DNA from: Solea solea
Lineage: Eukaryota; Chordata; Actinopteri; Pleuronectiformes; Soleidae
Assembly: GCF_958295425.1 (NCBI RefSeq)
Contig: NC_081144.1
Coordinates: 1,156,501-1,220,500, forward strand
DNA length: 64,000 bases
Direction of reading: 5' to 3'
The notes under the pieces are model-generated. The model was not told the DNA's origin. It did not search any database and saw only the letters and a program-made list of their open reading frames with translations. The position numbers and the translations under genes are program-made. Every line of letters starts with the position of its first letter. The first letter of the stretch is position 1. Positions 22,226-39,019 of the stretch are shown in pieces.

Positions 22226-23015
22226 GTAGATCCAACAACCAACAACACTGTCTTTTAAATAAATGCGTGTTCAACGGCGGAAAAGGGATTAAAAAGGTTA
22301 GAGAGAGAGTTCCCACAGGTCCTTGTAATCCTTGAAAGCTTGTGAATTTGAAAAAAAAAAAAAAGTGAAAAAAGTGCCTTAAATAGGCATGGGTCATTAA
22401 AGTGCTTGAATTTTGTGCAGGAAAGAAGTTACGCTTGATATTTAGGTAAATGTCCCCTTGTTTGTTACGACGCCACCTACTGTTTCATGCGTTGCTTGAT
22501 GTACGTAGACCAGGTCTACACAGGACAAACGCCGAGTCATGATTACTAGCGGTGTTGTGGACACTGTCCACTGTCTCTCTCTCCGTCTTTGACGTGAGAT
22601 TCCGTGCAGAACAAAGAGCGCCTAACTAGAAAAAGTCCTGAAAAACAGAATCCCAGTCTGACTCAGGTCTGAGTCTTGGACTCTTGTACTAAACACTACA
22701 TTATGGTGTGCAGCTACTATTAGTGGGTATATCCACAGCTTTCCAAACAACATATTAGTGACATCAGCACGAGTGTGACGTTTCTTTACCCAAACAACAT
22801 TTTGCTCTCTCAATTTATCTGGGATGAAAACAGTAAATCTGCCTCTGAGATGTCATTTACAACGTGAACAGCTGCTCATTGTCCGTGTCTCTCTCCCTCT
22901 CTCTCTCCCTCTGTGTTTCTTTCATCAATCCATTTCTTTTCCAACTCTGTCCTTCTGTCCTCCTCATCCGTCATCATTCACTTCCCTCTGCTCTCGATCA
23001 CCGTGTCGTACGTAG
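22226..23015. other. Intron 9 (0.8 kb)
   Basis: Mostly occupied by the partial dispersed-repeat copy at 22310-22630. A CT-rich tract lies near 22885-22910 ahead of the acceptor (gtcgtacgtag). Confidence 0.8.
22310..22630 (+). repeat. Partial copy of the 2690-3265 repeat (5' half)
   Basis: It shares long blocks with 2690-3000: 'gggtcattaaagtgcttgaa', 'tatttaggtaaatgtc', 'acgacgccacct', 'ctgtttcatgc', 'gtgttgtggacactgtcc' and 'gtgagattccgtgcagaaca'. A short insertion (gaccaggtctacacagg) is unique to this copy. Confidence 0.8.
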
Positions 23016-23799
<784 letters not shown>

Positions 23800-23909
23800 G
23801 TGATGTGCACCACCGTGTCATCCCTGACCCTGGACAGATCAACCCCCGGACTGTGGACTTATTAGTCAACGCTATTGCTATCAACAGCGCCTACACTTCC
23901 AAGATCTTA
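23800..23909 (+). CDS. atp2b3: PMCA3 exon 11 (residues 500-536): start of nucleotide-binding domain
   Basis: It encodes [20 protein letters not shown] then [17 protein letters not shown]. The LLV(N/H)AI(A/S)[10 protein letters not shown] block is typical of PMCAs; the [12 protein letters not shown] stretch is the variable part. Acceptor gttgcccag, donor GTGAGT, phase 1 to 0. Confidence 0.95.
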
Positions 23910-24073
23910 GTGAGTCACACATCAACAGACAGTAGAGACGGCATTATTCTTTGCAGGAATGAATTCCCTGCTTTTATTTGTGTTGACTCGTCATCTGTTT
24001 TTTCTTGTTTTTTTTGTGACTCTCTCACCGCCCCGCCCCCTCTAACCTCCCCTCTCTCTCCCGTCCTGATCAG

Positions 24074-24208
24074 CCACCTGATGTGGAGGGAGGTTTGGCC
24101 AAGCAGGTGGGCAACAAGACAGAGTGTGGTCTGCTGGGGTTTGTTTTAGACCTTCAGCAGGACTACGCCCGGGTCAGAGAGCAGATCCCCGAGGAGAGAC
24201 TGTACAAG
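24074..24208 (+). CDS. atp2b3: PMCA3 exon 12 (residues 537-581): nucleotide-binding domain
   Basis: It encodes [20 protein letters not shown] then [20 protein letters not shown] and [13 protein letters not shown](G/A)LLGFVLDL and VREQIPE(E/D)(R/K)LYKV are conserved in the N domain. The preceding intron is 164 bp. Acceptor tcctgatcag, donor GTAGGA, phase 0 at both ends. Confidence 0.96.
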
Positions 24209-24239
24209 GTAGGAAACCATTTACAACATCCAACACGAC

Positions 24240-24610
24240 TAAACCTACACCCCAGCCCTCCCACTCCGCTCTGCGTCGGCAAACCGGCTCGCTGCCCCCT
24301 CACTGAGAGGATCACAGAGGCATTCGCAGAACTCCAGACTGTTCACTGTCCTCGCTCCCAAATGGTGGAACGAGCTCCCCATCAACATCCAGACAGCGGA
24401 AAGCCTCCACATCTTCCACCGCCGACTAAAAACACATTTCTTCTGACTCTACCTCGACTAAGACGACGACGACAAGAAAAAAACAAAAAAAAAAAACAAA
24501 AAACTTATACATCGCACTTATGACTAGCACTTCATAGTTTGTCTTACTTGAAGCTCTTACTTACTTCTAGCTCTTATTTGTACCCAAATGTTTAAATGCA
24601 CTTACAGATT
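24240..24610 (+). mobile_element. LINE 3' end, L2-like ORF2 C-terminus plus tail
   Basis: Read in one frame the plus strand gives [37 protein letters not shown] and [11 protein letters not shown]. This is the W(N)xLPxxI(R/Q)xAxSLxxFxxRLKTHLF ending of L2-clade elements in fish. An A-rich stretch and untranslated tail follow. It is 5'-truncated, so it is a dead copy. Confidence 0.65.
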
Positions 24611-24689
24611 ACAGACTGTCTGCTGTGAACTACAGATGTACAGAAACAGAAAAACAAAACCTAAACCAAACTAAAGAACCATCTCTGCC

Positions 24690-25560
24690 GTTTTAATGAT
24701 GTAGAAGAAAATAGAAACCTCGACCAGCTCTCCCTGGAGGACAGTGAGGCTTTCCCAGGCCAGCCAACAGATATAATCTGTCCCGCTTGTCCCAGTTCTG
24801 CCTCAGGACCTTCCTCCGGTTGGACATACCAGAGAACGTCTCCCTGGGGAGATGTTTGGGAGGCTTCCTGACTTGATACCCAAACCCACTCAACTGGCTC
24901 TTCTAGATGCAGAGGAACAGCGGCTCGACCCTGAGCCTCTCCCAGGTCTCTGAGCTTCTCACCTTATCTCCAAGGTGGAAACTCATCGTGGCTTCTTGTA
25001 TCTGCGATCTCGTTCTTTTGGTCACTAGACACAGGTCGTGACCACAGGTGAGGGACGGAACATAGATTGACCAGTAAACTGAACGACATTACCACAGTGA
25101 ACCAGTATAGTGTTGGTATCACCTGCTCCACTCTCTCCTCACTCCTGAACAAGATCCTGAGATACTTGGTCTCCTCAATTTGGGGGAGTGACTCCTCGTC
25201 AACCTGAAGTAGATGATTCATCTTTTTCTGGCTGAGAACATAGGTTCTTCAGACTTTACGTTTTTGATCCTCATCTCGGGTGAAAACTGTCCCCAAGCGA
25301 GCTGCAGTTTACCGTTTGATGACGCCAGTAGGTTTATGTCATCTTCTAAAAGCAGGGATAGAATCTTCTGACCCCCAAACCTTGTCACCCTCCACCTCCT
25401 CCCTGCTGCACCTACAAATCCTGTCCACAGAAGTCATGAACAGAGCCGATGATAAAGGGCAAACCTGGCAGAATCCAACTCTGACAAGAACTGAGTCTGA
25501 CTTACTGTTGCTAATGTGAACCGAGCTCCAAGTTTTTTAGTTTCTATAATAAAATATTAT
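24690..25560 (-). mobile_element. Degenerate LINE reverse transcriptase, C-terminal half
   Basis: On the minus strand, from 25560 downward, pieces read CPLSSALFMTSVDRICR, then VDEESLPQIEETKYLRILF (24964-25221 frame), then LPRETFSGMSNRRKVLRQNW and LYLLAGLGKP (24693-24893 frame). They follow the order of a widespread fish RT: CPLSPLLF...MDRI, then LPQVEEFKYLGVLF, then LPGEVF...GRRPRGRPRTRW. Frameshifts and stops separate them. The conserved YADD-type motif is not intact. Confidence 0.7.
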
Positions 25561-25599
25561 TGTTCAGCTTTGGTTTTACTCACAGTTAGTGGAAAAGTG

Positions 25600-25925
25600 A
25601 TGTCGTGAAGAACAATCGATTGTTCTTACTGAGTCCAGTGAAAAGGAAGGTCTACAAGACGCGATAGTGAGAGACAATCGGGACAGAGCTGAAGATCCTG
25701 AGGTTATTGTTGGGATTGACCAGGATGGACAGGATTAGAAATGAGCATATTCCAGGGACAGCTCAGGTTACAGCGGTTTGGAGATAAAGTACAACAAGGT
25801 TGAGCTGGTTTGGTCAAGTGCAGAGAAAGAGAAGGTTCATGGAGAACATGAGGACAGTTGGTGCAACAGAAGAAGACACCAGCGACTGGAGCGATGATCC
25901 ACTGTGGTCAACCTGACAAGCTGTC
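25600..25925 (+). mobile_element. Another degenerate LINE C-terminal fragment
   Basis: Plus-strand sequence reads RMDRIRNEHIPGTAQV, then after a break LSWFGQVQRKRRFMENM and VGATEEDTSDW. This resembles the RNEYIRGTAQV...RWFGHVQRR...VVGVTEEDAxDR ending of a common fish LINE. Internal deletions and stops are visible. Confidence 0.6.
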
Positions 25926-26275
25926 CATCATGTGGGCATCATGACACTATAGTTCCTCTGGAGAGGAGAGTCTTAGCATTTGTCTCCTAATGTTATTTCA
26001 GTGATTTCTCACAGTCCATCGTCCCCTACAGTGATAATATAATAATGAGTTTCCAGGTATCCAGTGAGTCCAAGCGGTAGTTAGCTTTTTATTTACATTA
26101 TTAACATAGACTGGATCCATCAATCAACTTTTCAAAGTTTTCTAAATTTTCCACATCAACCTTTAGCCAGTGTGGGTGTGGAGGGTGTGCTGGTATTTTT
26201 GGTCAAGTAAATTAGCTCCGCTTAATTGCATTGATTTTATTTTATTTTTTTAATTATGTGTTAAATATTTGAAAT

Positions 26276-26387
26276 ATTATATTATGTTATGTTATGTTAT
26301 GTTATGTTATGTTATGTTATGTTATGTTATGTTATGTTATGTTATGTTATATTATGTTATGTTATGTTATGTTATGTTATATTATAT
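26276..26387. repeat. (ATGTT)n pentanucleotide array
   Basis: About 21 units of TTATG/ATGTT with occasional ATATT. It lies 300 bp before exon 13. Confidence 0.95.
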
Positions 26388-26685
26388 CAAAACAACCCCA
26401 GTTAACCAAAGTGCTGCACAGATAATACAAAAATAAAAAATAACAGCAATAAAATCAGAAATAAACTGTACGCTACAATAAAGAATGAAAAGAGCATCAA
26501 CAATAAAACAAGTCATTATAAAATACGCTATGCATGCAGAGCTTAGGTTTATTGCTGTCCACTTGTGATGGGAGTTTGGAACGGGGCCTATGGTCCTGTT
26601 AATGTCAACATTATTTATTATTATAACGATACAGGTACAACATTCATCTGTTTTCAGAATCTCTCTTTTTTTCCATCTCTCTCAG

Positions 26686-26792
26686 GTGTACACATTCAAC
26701 TCTGTGCGTAAATCCATGAGCACGGTGATCAAGCTGCCCGACGGTTCCTTCCGCCTCTACAGCAAAGGAGCTTCTGAAATTCTACTGAAGAA
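26686..26792 (+). CDS. atp2b3: PMCA3 exon 13 (residues 582-616): ATP-binding KGASE
   Basis: It encodes [20 protein letters not shown] then [15 protein letters not shown]. Lys608 in KGASE is the FITC-reactive lysine near the adenine pocket in this family. Acceptor ctctctcag, donor GTGAGT. The exon leaves two bases (AA) that join A of exon 14 to make Lys617. Confidence 0.97.
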
Positions 26793-26896
26793 GTGAGTGA
26801 TGGAGGAGGAGCCAGACACACGGAGGATGCTCTGATGTCACTGTGGTCGTACTGGTCACTGAAGTTTCTGTCTGTCCACTCTCTCTCCCTCTGTAG

Positions 26897-26972
26897 ATGT
26901 TCCTCCGTTCTTGATGCCAACGGTGAGCCGCGCAGTTTCAGACCACGTGACCGGGACGAGATGGTCAAACAG
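26897..26972 (+). CDS. atp2b3: PMCA3 exon 14 (residues 617-642)
   Basis: A short exon (76 nt) encoding KCSSVLDANGEPRSFRPRDR then DEMVKQ in the nucleotide-binding domain. Mammalian PMCA3 has a similar KCTNIL..NGE.R.FRPRDRD stretch. The intron before it is 104 bp. Acceptor ccctctgtag, donor GTGAGA, ending in phase 0. Confidence 0.95.
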
Positions 26973-29337
26973 GTGAGACTTCATCCTTTAAAGCTCTTTA
27001 CTAGTGACGTCCCCCTCCTCTCTTTCTCCCCCTTTTCCTTATTTTTCTGACAGTACCGTGTTTATACTGCCTAATAAAAACAAGTACACCTCCTCCCTTC
27101 ACTGGATAAAATACACACTTGCTCTATCAAGTTCTGTGCTGACCACTTTGTCTCTTGAACCCAGAAGGTGCCAAGCAGCAGACAGTAAAAACATGGCTGT
27201 CAGCAGAGACACAAGAAAAAACTGATTTTAGCCTCTTAAGATTATGATCTAGAGTAGAAGTGTCTTTGCTTGTTTATCTTTGCTGTTCCGCAGCCTGTAA
27301 ACCACTCACTCCCTGCACCAAAGTCCACAGAAAAAATCTGCAATTTGACTTCATGACACACAGGAGTTGTTGATCCACTGCTGCAGAAAAAGCTGTGTAA
27401 CATTGAGCTAAAGTGCCACACATATTCTTAAGACATTGTAGACTGAAGCAGAAAGAGATGTTATGAGGTGATCCTTTTGTTAAGTAGGTTTTTGTTGTTT
27501 ATGAACCAGGGTTTGTGTCTCAGTGGCATGCTGGGCTTAGCTGACAATGCGTCACTACCTTACCCCTTTAAATTCCTTTGAAGTCAACAAATGCTGGTTA
27601 TATTAATGTGGAAAAAAGCTCTTTGCTGAGAGTTGATCATAAAGTTTGGACAGGTGAAGATAATGAGGTGAAACTCAATGTAAAACTCAAGCTGAGTTTT
27701 CATTAACTTTATACACTTTTATTAGGTTATTATTAGGTAGGCAGAGGTTTTTCCCACTGCCAGAGCCACCATACTGTTTATTCCAAATGTGTTTTACATA
27801 AAGGGATATTTAGCTGTATTCCTTCCACATGTGCGGATTAATAATGCCTGTTTTTCTTCTCTGACTGTCTTGGCTCGCGATGAGCACCGCTTTTGCCGTG
27901 AGAGAAATAATTCTCTCTGCTCCACACACAACTTTATTCCGCCTCACTCGTTCACTTTGCACTGTGGCAGTTTCATGTCATCTCCTCTTTGCATCACGTT
28001 GTCGTCCCTCTGCTGTCTGCACTGGGCCGCGGGTCTTTTTACCCCTGCAGCTTTGACACGGACCATTCAAAAGTACTTAAAAGGTCAGCACACATTTCAA
28101 TTTCAATTGCAGCGTTGTGTTGCCACGAATCACAACATACATTAACTCAAGGCGCTAAGGTCGTGACCCCTGAACATTATAGAGCGAAACGACGGTTCAC
28201 ACCACGAGGAAACACTCGGTGATGCCTCGACAGCCTCCAGATTTGACCCGTTGCCATGTTGCTCTTTTTGCAAACGGAAGTTCAGAGGCTTCATCTGCAA
28301 CCAGGCTCTTATTGGATGATGCCAGCTGTCAATCAAACTGGTGCCCACACGTGTGTGCAGTCGTTTAATGGGAACAGAATTATCTTAATTTAAAATTTAA
28401 AATTTAAATTTAAAATTTTAATTAATTTTAATTTTAATTTTTAAAAGCAGCAGCTGCTGCTGCTTCAATAACAGTTTGTTAGATTTGTGTCCATTGTTTT
28501 AAATAGTATACTGTTAAAAAGACGTTTGCTGTGCAACTGAAATAATAAAACCTCAAATATCGAAAATATCAAAAAAATATCATATAAAACATGAAAATGT
28601 ATTATTTATTCAAAAGAATTCCAGAATTTTGTTTAAAGGATTTTGTTTTAAAAACTTTTTAAAATTTTAATACATTCTTGTACTTCTAGTTTTCAGTTAT
28701 TTATTTATTTTTTCAAATAAAATATTTGTTCCCAGAGGAATAAAACCTTTGTCCCTGATCTGCCTCCATAGTTTTATCCCCTACAGTTTTCTACTACACC
28801 CTCACTCACAATTTATTTACTTGATTTTGGATTGAGGTTGGATGACAATAAGTTGGAGTTGGAAAAACATGCCCCTCCCCCTTCAATAACAACATATATT
28901 GCAACATAAATGTTTTAATTTCATAAATATGTGTATATATGTCTTATGTATCTAAACACATATAGTTACAATGAAGGTTTTGCCCCAAATTTGCTGTTGT
29001 TGTTTTCTGTCTGTTAAGAAGCTTAAAAACTCAATTAACTCAACTCACTCTTGAACTATCTGACATTTTATGGCGATAATTATCGATCCTGAAAGTTTTC
29101 ATCATCGTGATAAGATTTAAGGCCATTATCGCCCATGTTGTTTTCAGTTAAACTGATTAAATCATTAATACGGATCGAATCAAACATTTGACAAACTTGA
29201 AACTATATAGTGAAAATCCAGGTTCATGCAATCGATAATAGTGTAAAAAAGTGTCGCAGTTTGTGGTTACGATGGTGAAACTGGGGAGACATTTTTCCTG
29301 TTTTCTGATCAGAGCTGCAATATTGATTGATTATTAG
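26973..29337. other. Intron 14 (2.4 kb)
   Basis: No exon or mobile element is firmly recognised. An [16 protein letters not shown] AT run lies at about 28385-28445. AT-rich DNA continues to 29330, and the acceptor is weak in pyrimidines (ttgattattag). Confidence 0.65.
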
Positions 29338-29496
29338 GTGATTGAGCCGATGGCATGCGAGGGCTTGAGGACCATCTGCATCGCGTACCGCGACCTGCCA
29401 GGCAATCCGGAGCCAGACTGGGAAAGTGAGGCCGACATAGTGACTGATTTGACCTGCATCACCGTGGTTGGGATAGAGGACCCAGTGCGGCCTGAG
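29338..29496 (+). CDS. atp2b3: PMCA3 exon 15 (residues 643-695): hinge to P domain
   Basis: It encodes [20 protein letters not shown] then [20 protein letters not shown] and [19 protein letters not shown](D/E)[11 protein letters not shown] and [11 protein letters not shown] are invariant PMCA blocks; DPVRPEVP is the hinge linking the N and P domains. The donor GTACTG is followed directly by tandem copies of GTACTGT. Phase 0 at both ends. Confidence 0.97.
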
Positions 29497-29599
29497 GTAC
29501 TGTGTACTGTGTACTGTGTACTGTGTACTGTGGAGTGTACACGTGTGTGTTAATGTGTGTGTAATCCATGACATGACCAGCATTGTATGTCCCTCTCAG

Positions 29600-29779
29600 G
29601 TGCCTGAAGCCATCCGTAAGTGTCAGCGTGCAGGCATCACGGTGCGAATGGTGACCGGCGATAACATTAACACAGCCAGGGCCATTGCTGCTAAATGTGG
29701 CATCATCCAACCCGGGGATGATTTTATTTGTCTAGAGGGCAAAGACTTCAACCGACGAATCAGGAACGAGAAGGGAGAG
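29600..29779 (+). CDS. atp2b3: PMCA3 exon 16 (residues 696-755): P domain MVTGDN
   Basis: It encodes [20 protein letters not shown] then [20 protein letters not shown] and [26 protein letters not shown] (712-717) is a P-domain signature that positions Mg2+ and phosphate. The preceding intron is 103 bp. Acceptor ccctctcag, donor GTGAGT, phase 0 at both ends. Confidence 0.98.
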
Positions 29780-31641
<1,862 letters not shown>

Positions 31642-32127
31642 TTATCATTTTATGTCAACACGTGCAGAAATACAGGTTGAAATGAGTGTGACCTACATTG
31701 CTATTGACAAAAAAACAGCAAGTATGAGTAGATTAACCCTTATAATTAGACATATTGAGGCAAAAATGTGCGTTGTTGAGTCAAAGTTATGATTCATTTT
31801 ATTTTGCGTTTTTAGTAGTGATATAAAGTAGCAATAATTAGGCAGAAGTCACAAATTGAGACTGTTTTCTTTTCTTTTTGTTCATAAAAACGAACATGAA
31901 CGTATTTCCAAATTTCACAAATTCAATCCAATTTTAAACATTGTGATTCCTTTTTGCTCACGTGTTTATAGAGTTGTTGAAAATTAAACATTGAAAAAAA
32001 GGATATAAAACACTCTATATCGCTCATTCTTATAGCCTCTGTATATACTGTACGTTTAAACATAGTAGCAGCCGAAATGCTGTGTGTTCTAAGGGTTAAT
32101 AAAGGTATTGTAAACATGTTTGGTGCT

Positions 32128-32299
32128 CTGAGTCTGAGTCTGAGTCTGAGTCTGAGTCTGAGGGTGAGTCTGAGTCTGAGTCTGAGTCTGAGGGTGAGTC
32201 TGAGTCTGAGTCTGAGTCTGAGTCTGAGTCTGAGTCTGAGTCTGAGGGTGAGTCTGAGGGTGAGTCTGAGGGTGAGTCTGAGGGTGAGTCTGAGGGTGA
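32128..32299. repeat. Hexanucleotide array (GTCTGA)n with GGGTGA interruptions
   Basis: About 28 units in two unit types: GAGTCT runs, and GAGGGTGAGTCT dimers towards the 3' end. It lacks stops in several frames and so makes long spurious reading frames on both strands. GGTGAGTCTGAG units also resemble splice donors. Confidence 0.95.
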
Positions 32300-32321
32300 G
32301 CACTTGGAGGCAGGACAGTAA

Positions 32322-35675
<3,354 letters not shown>

Positions 35676-35887
35676 GCGAGCGCATGTTCAACATCGACTG
35701 CGGCCGCAACGCTCCGCTGCACTCGCCTCCCTCCGAGCACTACACCATCATCTTCAACACGTTCGTCCTCATGCAGCTGTTCAACGAGATCAACGCGCGC
35801 AAGATCCACGGGGAGAGGAACGTGTTTGACGGCATCTTCGGCAACCCCATCTTCTGCTCCATCGTGCTGGGGACGTTCGCTGTGCAG
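35676..35887 (+). CDS. atp2b3: PMCA3 exon 21 (residues 956-1026): TM8 and TM9
   Basis: It encodes [20 protein letters not shown] then [20 protein letters not shown] and [20 protein letters not shown] and [11 protein letters not shown]. The [22 protein letters not shown]...[19 protein letters not shown] block is highly conserved. Third-position GC is very high compared with the introns. Acceptor ccccgcgcag, donor GTACAA, phase 1 to 0. Confidence 0.98.
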
Positions 35888-36600
35888 GTACAAGGGAAAA
35901 TAAACCCCACTCATCCTCTCCCTGCTGTCTGATGTCTGTGTTAGGACCAGATTTCAAGTTTGTCTAAACGATAGGGAACGTTTTCACTTCTACTCACTTC
36001 TACTCACTGATCACCTTGATATGATACTGATATTGCAGCCTTGAGTATTGACCGATACCGATACCGATATCGATCCGATATCAGCACGAATCATACATAC
36101 TTTAATGACTGATTTTGTAGTGTGGAATATTAGAATAGGCTTGATCAAGTGATAATACTTAAACAGAGAACAGTAGGTGTGAGAAAAACTGACCCATTTA
36201 TTATTAACCAGTGGGATTTTAACCTTCAACAGAAGAATATTTGATTTTTTTCCATGTTAATTTCATACAGTCTATGGTTCATTTCATCAGGAGGAAAGTA
36301 CCAAGTGCTAATGGGGGTGTTTTCAGAGCACCCGTGTTTCACAGGTAACAGCGTGTCTGAAAGAGAATACCCCCCTTGTTTTCCCTATTTTGGATTAGCC
36401 CAACCCACACAGGGTGAGTGGCTCCTCCCACAGGTAAACCCGGAGCCCGGGGGCCGGCCCCGCAGACGTACTTAGCTCCGTGTGAAGTTTCAGTTTTGGC
36501 ATTGTGGCCAAGTTAAAGAACCTCTGGATTTTTGTTAATTCCTTAATGAAGTCATTATTACAGGTAGAATTAGACTCAAACACCTGTCTTTATTTATTAA

Positions 36601-37225
36601 AGGTGACATAGAATGCTTGTATCACACATATGTTAGTTATGGAGGTCTACTTACATATATTAACTTGTTTTCATGATTAAAAACCTCCTAATCGCTGCAA
36701 ACGAGCCGATCAAAATATCTCCTCACTGACGCTCTCGTCAGCCGCGCTGTTTCAGACCAAAACCACACCCCCAGAACGTGGACTGTGTTGTGATTGGCCA
36801 GCCAACGAGAGCTTTCCTACTGTACTGTGATTGGCCAGGTACCTGGAAGTGATGTAATAGATAGGCCAGCTCTCAGATACACAGCTCCCCCTCTGGCACG
36901 GTGGATGCTCTGCATCTCAGCAGCTACAACGAGAGTAGTTCTTCTTCTTCTTCTGCGGTTGAATGTACGCAACCGGATGTGCCCGGACGAGTGCCCGCAC
37001 CGGGAGGCGCTACGGTGGTGAGAGGAGTGGTGAGGATTTCTGATGACGACATCAAATTAAGGAAGTGCCGATCCACTTCGCAGAGCCCAGGAAAACAATA
37101 CAACACTATTTTCTCAGCAGTGGCTGAACTGTTTGTTCTGAAACTTTAGGGTTTCATAAACGAGGTCATGACGCAGATACACACACAAACGCAGCGTTAA
37201 TTGGAGCTTCCGGTCTATGTGGCCT
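36601..37225. mobile_element. TTAA-flanked non-autonomous DNA transposon, 625 bp
   Basis: TTAA lies immediately outside both ends (36597-36600 and 37226-37229). The element starts aggtgacatagaa and ends ggtctatgtggcct, so the termini are inverted (AGG[T/C][G/C]ACATAGA). A TTAA target duplication points to a piggyBac-type source. It has no transposase; reading frames inside are short. Two 'gtgattggcca' motifs lie within. Confidence 0.75.
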
Positions 37226-38220
37226 TTAAACCCTTAATGCTCTTTGTTCTGGCCGTGGGAATAATACACAACGCCTTATATGAACATCCTGGGTGTGTGT
37301 GTGTGTGTTTATAGGTCACATTCAAGCTCATGTGATATAACGTAGCGATAATTGTGCAGGAAAACTCAACTCAAACTCATTTATAGAGCACATTTAAAAA
37401 GGTGCTGCACAGAATGACATAAAAAAACAAAAATTTAAATCAGTAAATATAGAAAGCTTAAAAACAATATAGAGCATAGTAAAAGAGTCCAGTAAGAGTA
37501 GGTTTTTAACCCATAGAGCAGTTTTATATACAGCGGCTTTAATTTTCACCAAACTATATAAACACACCTGAGCAAAAAGTACTCACTGATCACCTTGAAG
37601 GTATAATCCTTTACTGCTGACGAGAAAACAGACACCATCAAATGTTTGCTGCACATTTTTATAGTCGTCACGTTATATTTTGAAGACGTGTATTTTTCTC
37701 TCTAGGGAAACTGAATCACCTCCTCATTTCAAGGTGTATTTGACTCAAAGAGCATAATTACTGCCTTTAGAAAGACAAGACACTTCAGCTGTGGCAGCCG
37801 TTGTTTTCCCGTTTTCAGAGCTTTTGGTTGAGATATCAATTTTGGGCCTTTAGGATTTATAATGCCTGTTAAACTCTGGATTTATGACGTTTGTTGTTTC
37901 TGTTTGTACATCATACACTCAACGTATGTGTATCTGAGAGAAGCAGATTTCAGGATGAGTTAAACAAAGACTGTCCATTGCTTGATTGGTAAAAGGAAGA
38001 ATATGTGTCAGAAGAAGAAGAAGAAGAAGCGTAAAAGTACTCCTCTTCTCTTCTGTGGCCACTTAAACATCATCTGACACACACACACACACAGTCTACG
38101 CAGCAATCACAGACCACACTGTTCTTGATTATTGAACAATTTAACAAATGCATTCAGCACACGCAGGGTCAGCGTTCTCTCCATTTTCAAGAACATCTTG
38201 TCGACTCATCTCCTCTGATG

Positions 38221-38242
38221 CCCCCCCCCCCCCCCCCCCCCC
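38221..38242. repeat. Poly-C homopolymer
   Basis: About 22 consecutive C. A similar run is at 4778-4797. Lengths of such runs are often unreliable in assemblies. Confidence 0.9.
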
Positions 38243-38504
38243 ATCACACCCTGATGTGTCCTTTAATGTGATCTCCTGCACTCTCTCCTGTTAGTGCTTT
38301 ATTTCAAGCTTTCATGTTGTTCCCTGAGAAGATAAAAAAAACCACTATATGTAATATTATTTAATGATAAGGATGTGCCTAATAAAGTGGTCAGGAAGTT
38401 TTTTTTCTCCCTAATTCAATTATTCAGAAAATCAAGATGTCAGAACAGAAGGTAACGTTATATACACAGTACATACACAGTACATACACAGTACACACTA
38501 GAGT

Positions 38505-38710
38505 TGCAACGATGAATCGATTACTAATAGATTCCTAAATGAATCGTCAGACATTGTTGTGGAATTATTGGTTTTACAGCTTCTTAAATGTCAATATTTT
38601 CTGGTGTCGTTGCTCCACAGAAATCATGAATACTGAATCATTTCGATTTGTGGAGACACCGATGAACATTTTCTGATAACAAGTCATCGATTAGGGAAAT
38701 AATCCTTTAA
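38505..38710. repeat. 'cgattaatcg' dispersed repeat copy
   Basis: It starts gagttgcaacgatgaatcgatta and shares the ggagacaccgatgaa...tcatcgatta pattern with copies around 2210-2530 and 53310-53585. This is a common teleost repeat pattern; the family name is not claimed. Confidence 0.55.
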
Positions 38711-38987
38711 TTAGCTTAGCTTTAATACGCACGCACATCTAAGTAAATGACTGGGTACTGTATGCACTCAACATCCTTATTGCATCACTGATACGGCTAT
38801 GTAATGCAATAATAAGTAATGTAGCAAGAATAGTGTACCTAATAAAGTGCTCTTTTCTTTGTGTCTCACTCCACTACATTTAAGATTCTAAAAGTGAACT
38901 TCTGTTTTGCCCTAAAGTGAATTTTACTTCACTGAGCGTGGAAATGTGACAACACAACAAACACACAAGTGACAAACCATGACAGAG

Positions 38988-39019
<32 letters not shown>

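Larger units (their letters stand above)
24209..26685. other. Intron 12 (2.5 kb), filled with LINE debris
   Basis: Three non-LTR retrotransposon fragments lie in it: 24240-24610 (plus), 24690-25560 (minus) and 25600-25925 (plus). An (ATGTT)n pentanucleotide array follows at 26276-26387. The last 290 bp before the acceptor look unremarkable. Confidence 0.75.

Noticed and set aside
36794..37149. Reading frames within the TTAA-flanked element
   Set aside because: They are short, overlap on both strands, and show no transposase or zinc-finger pattern.
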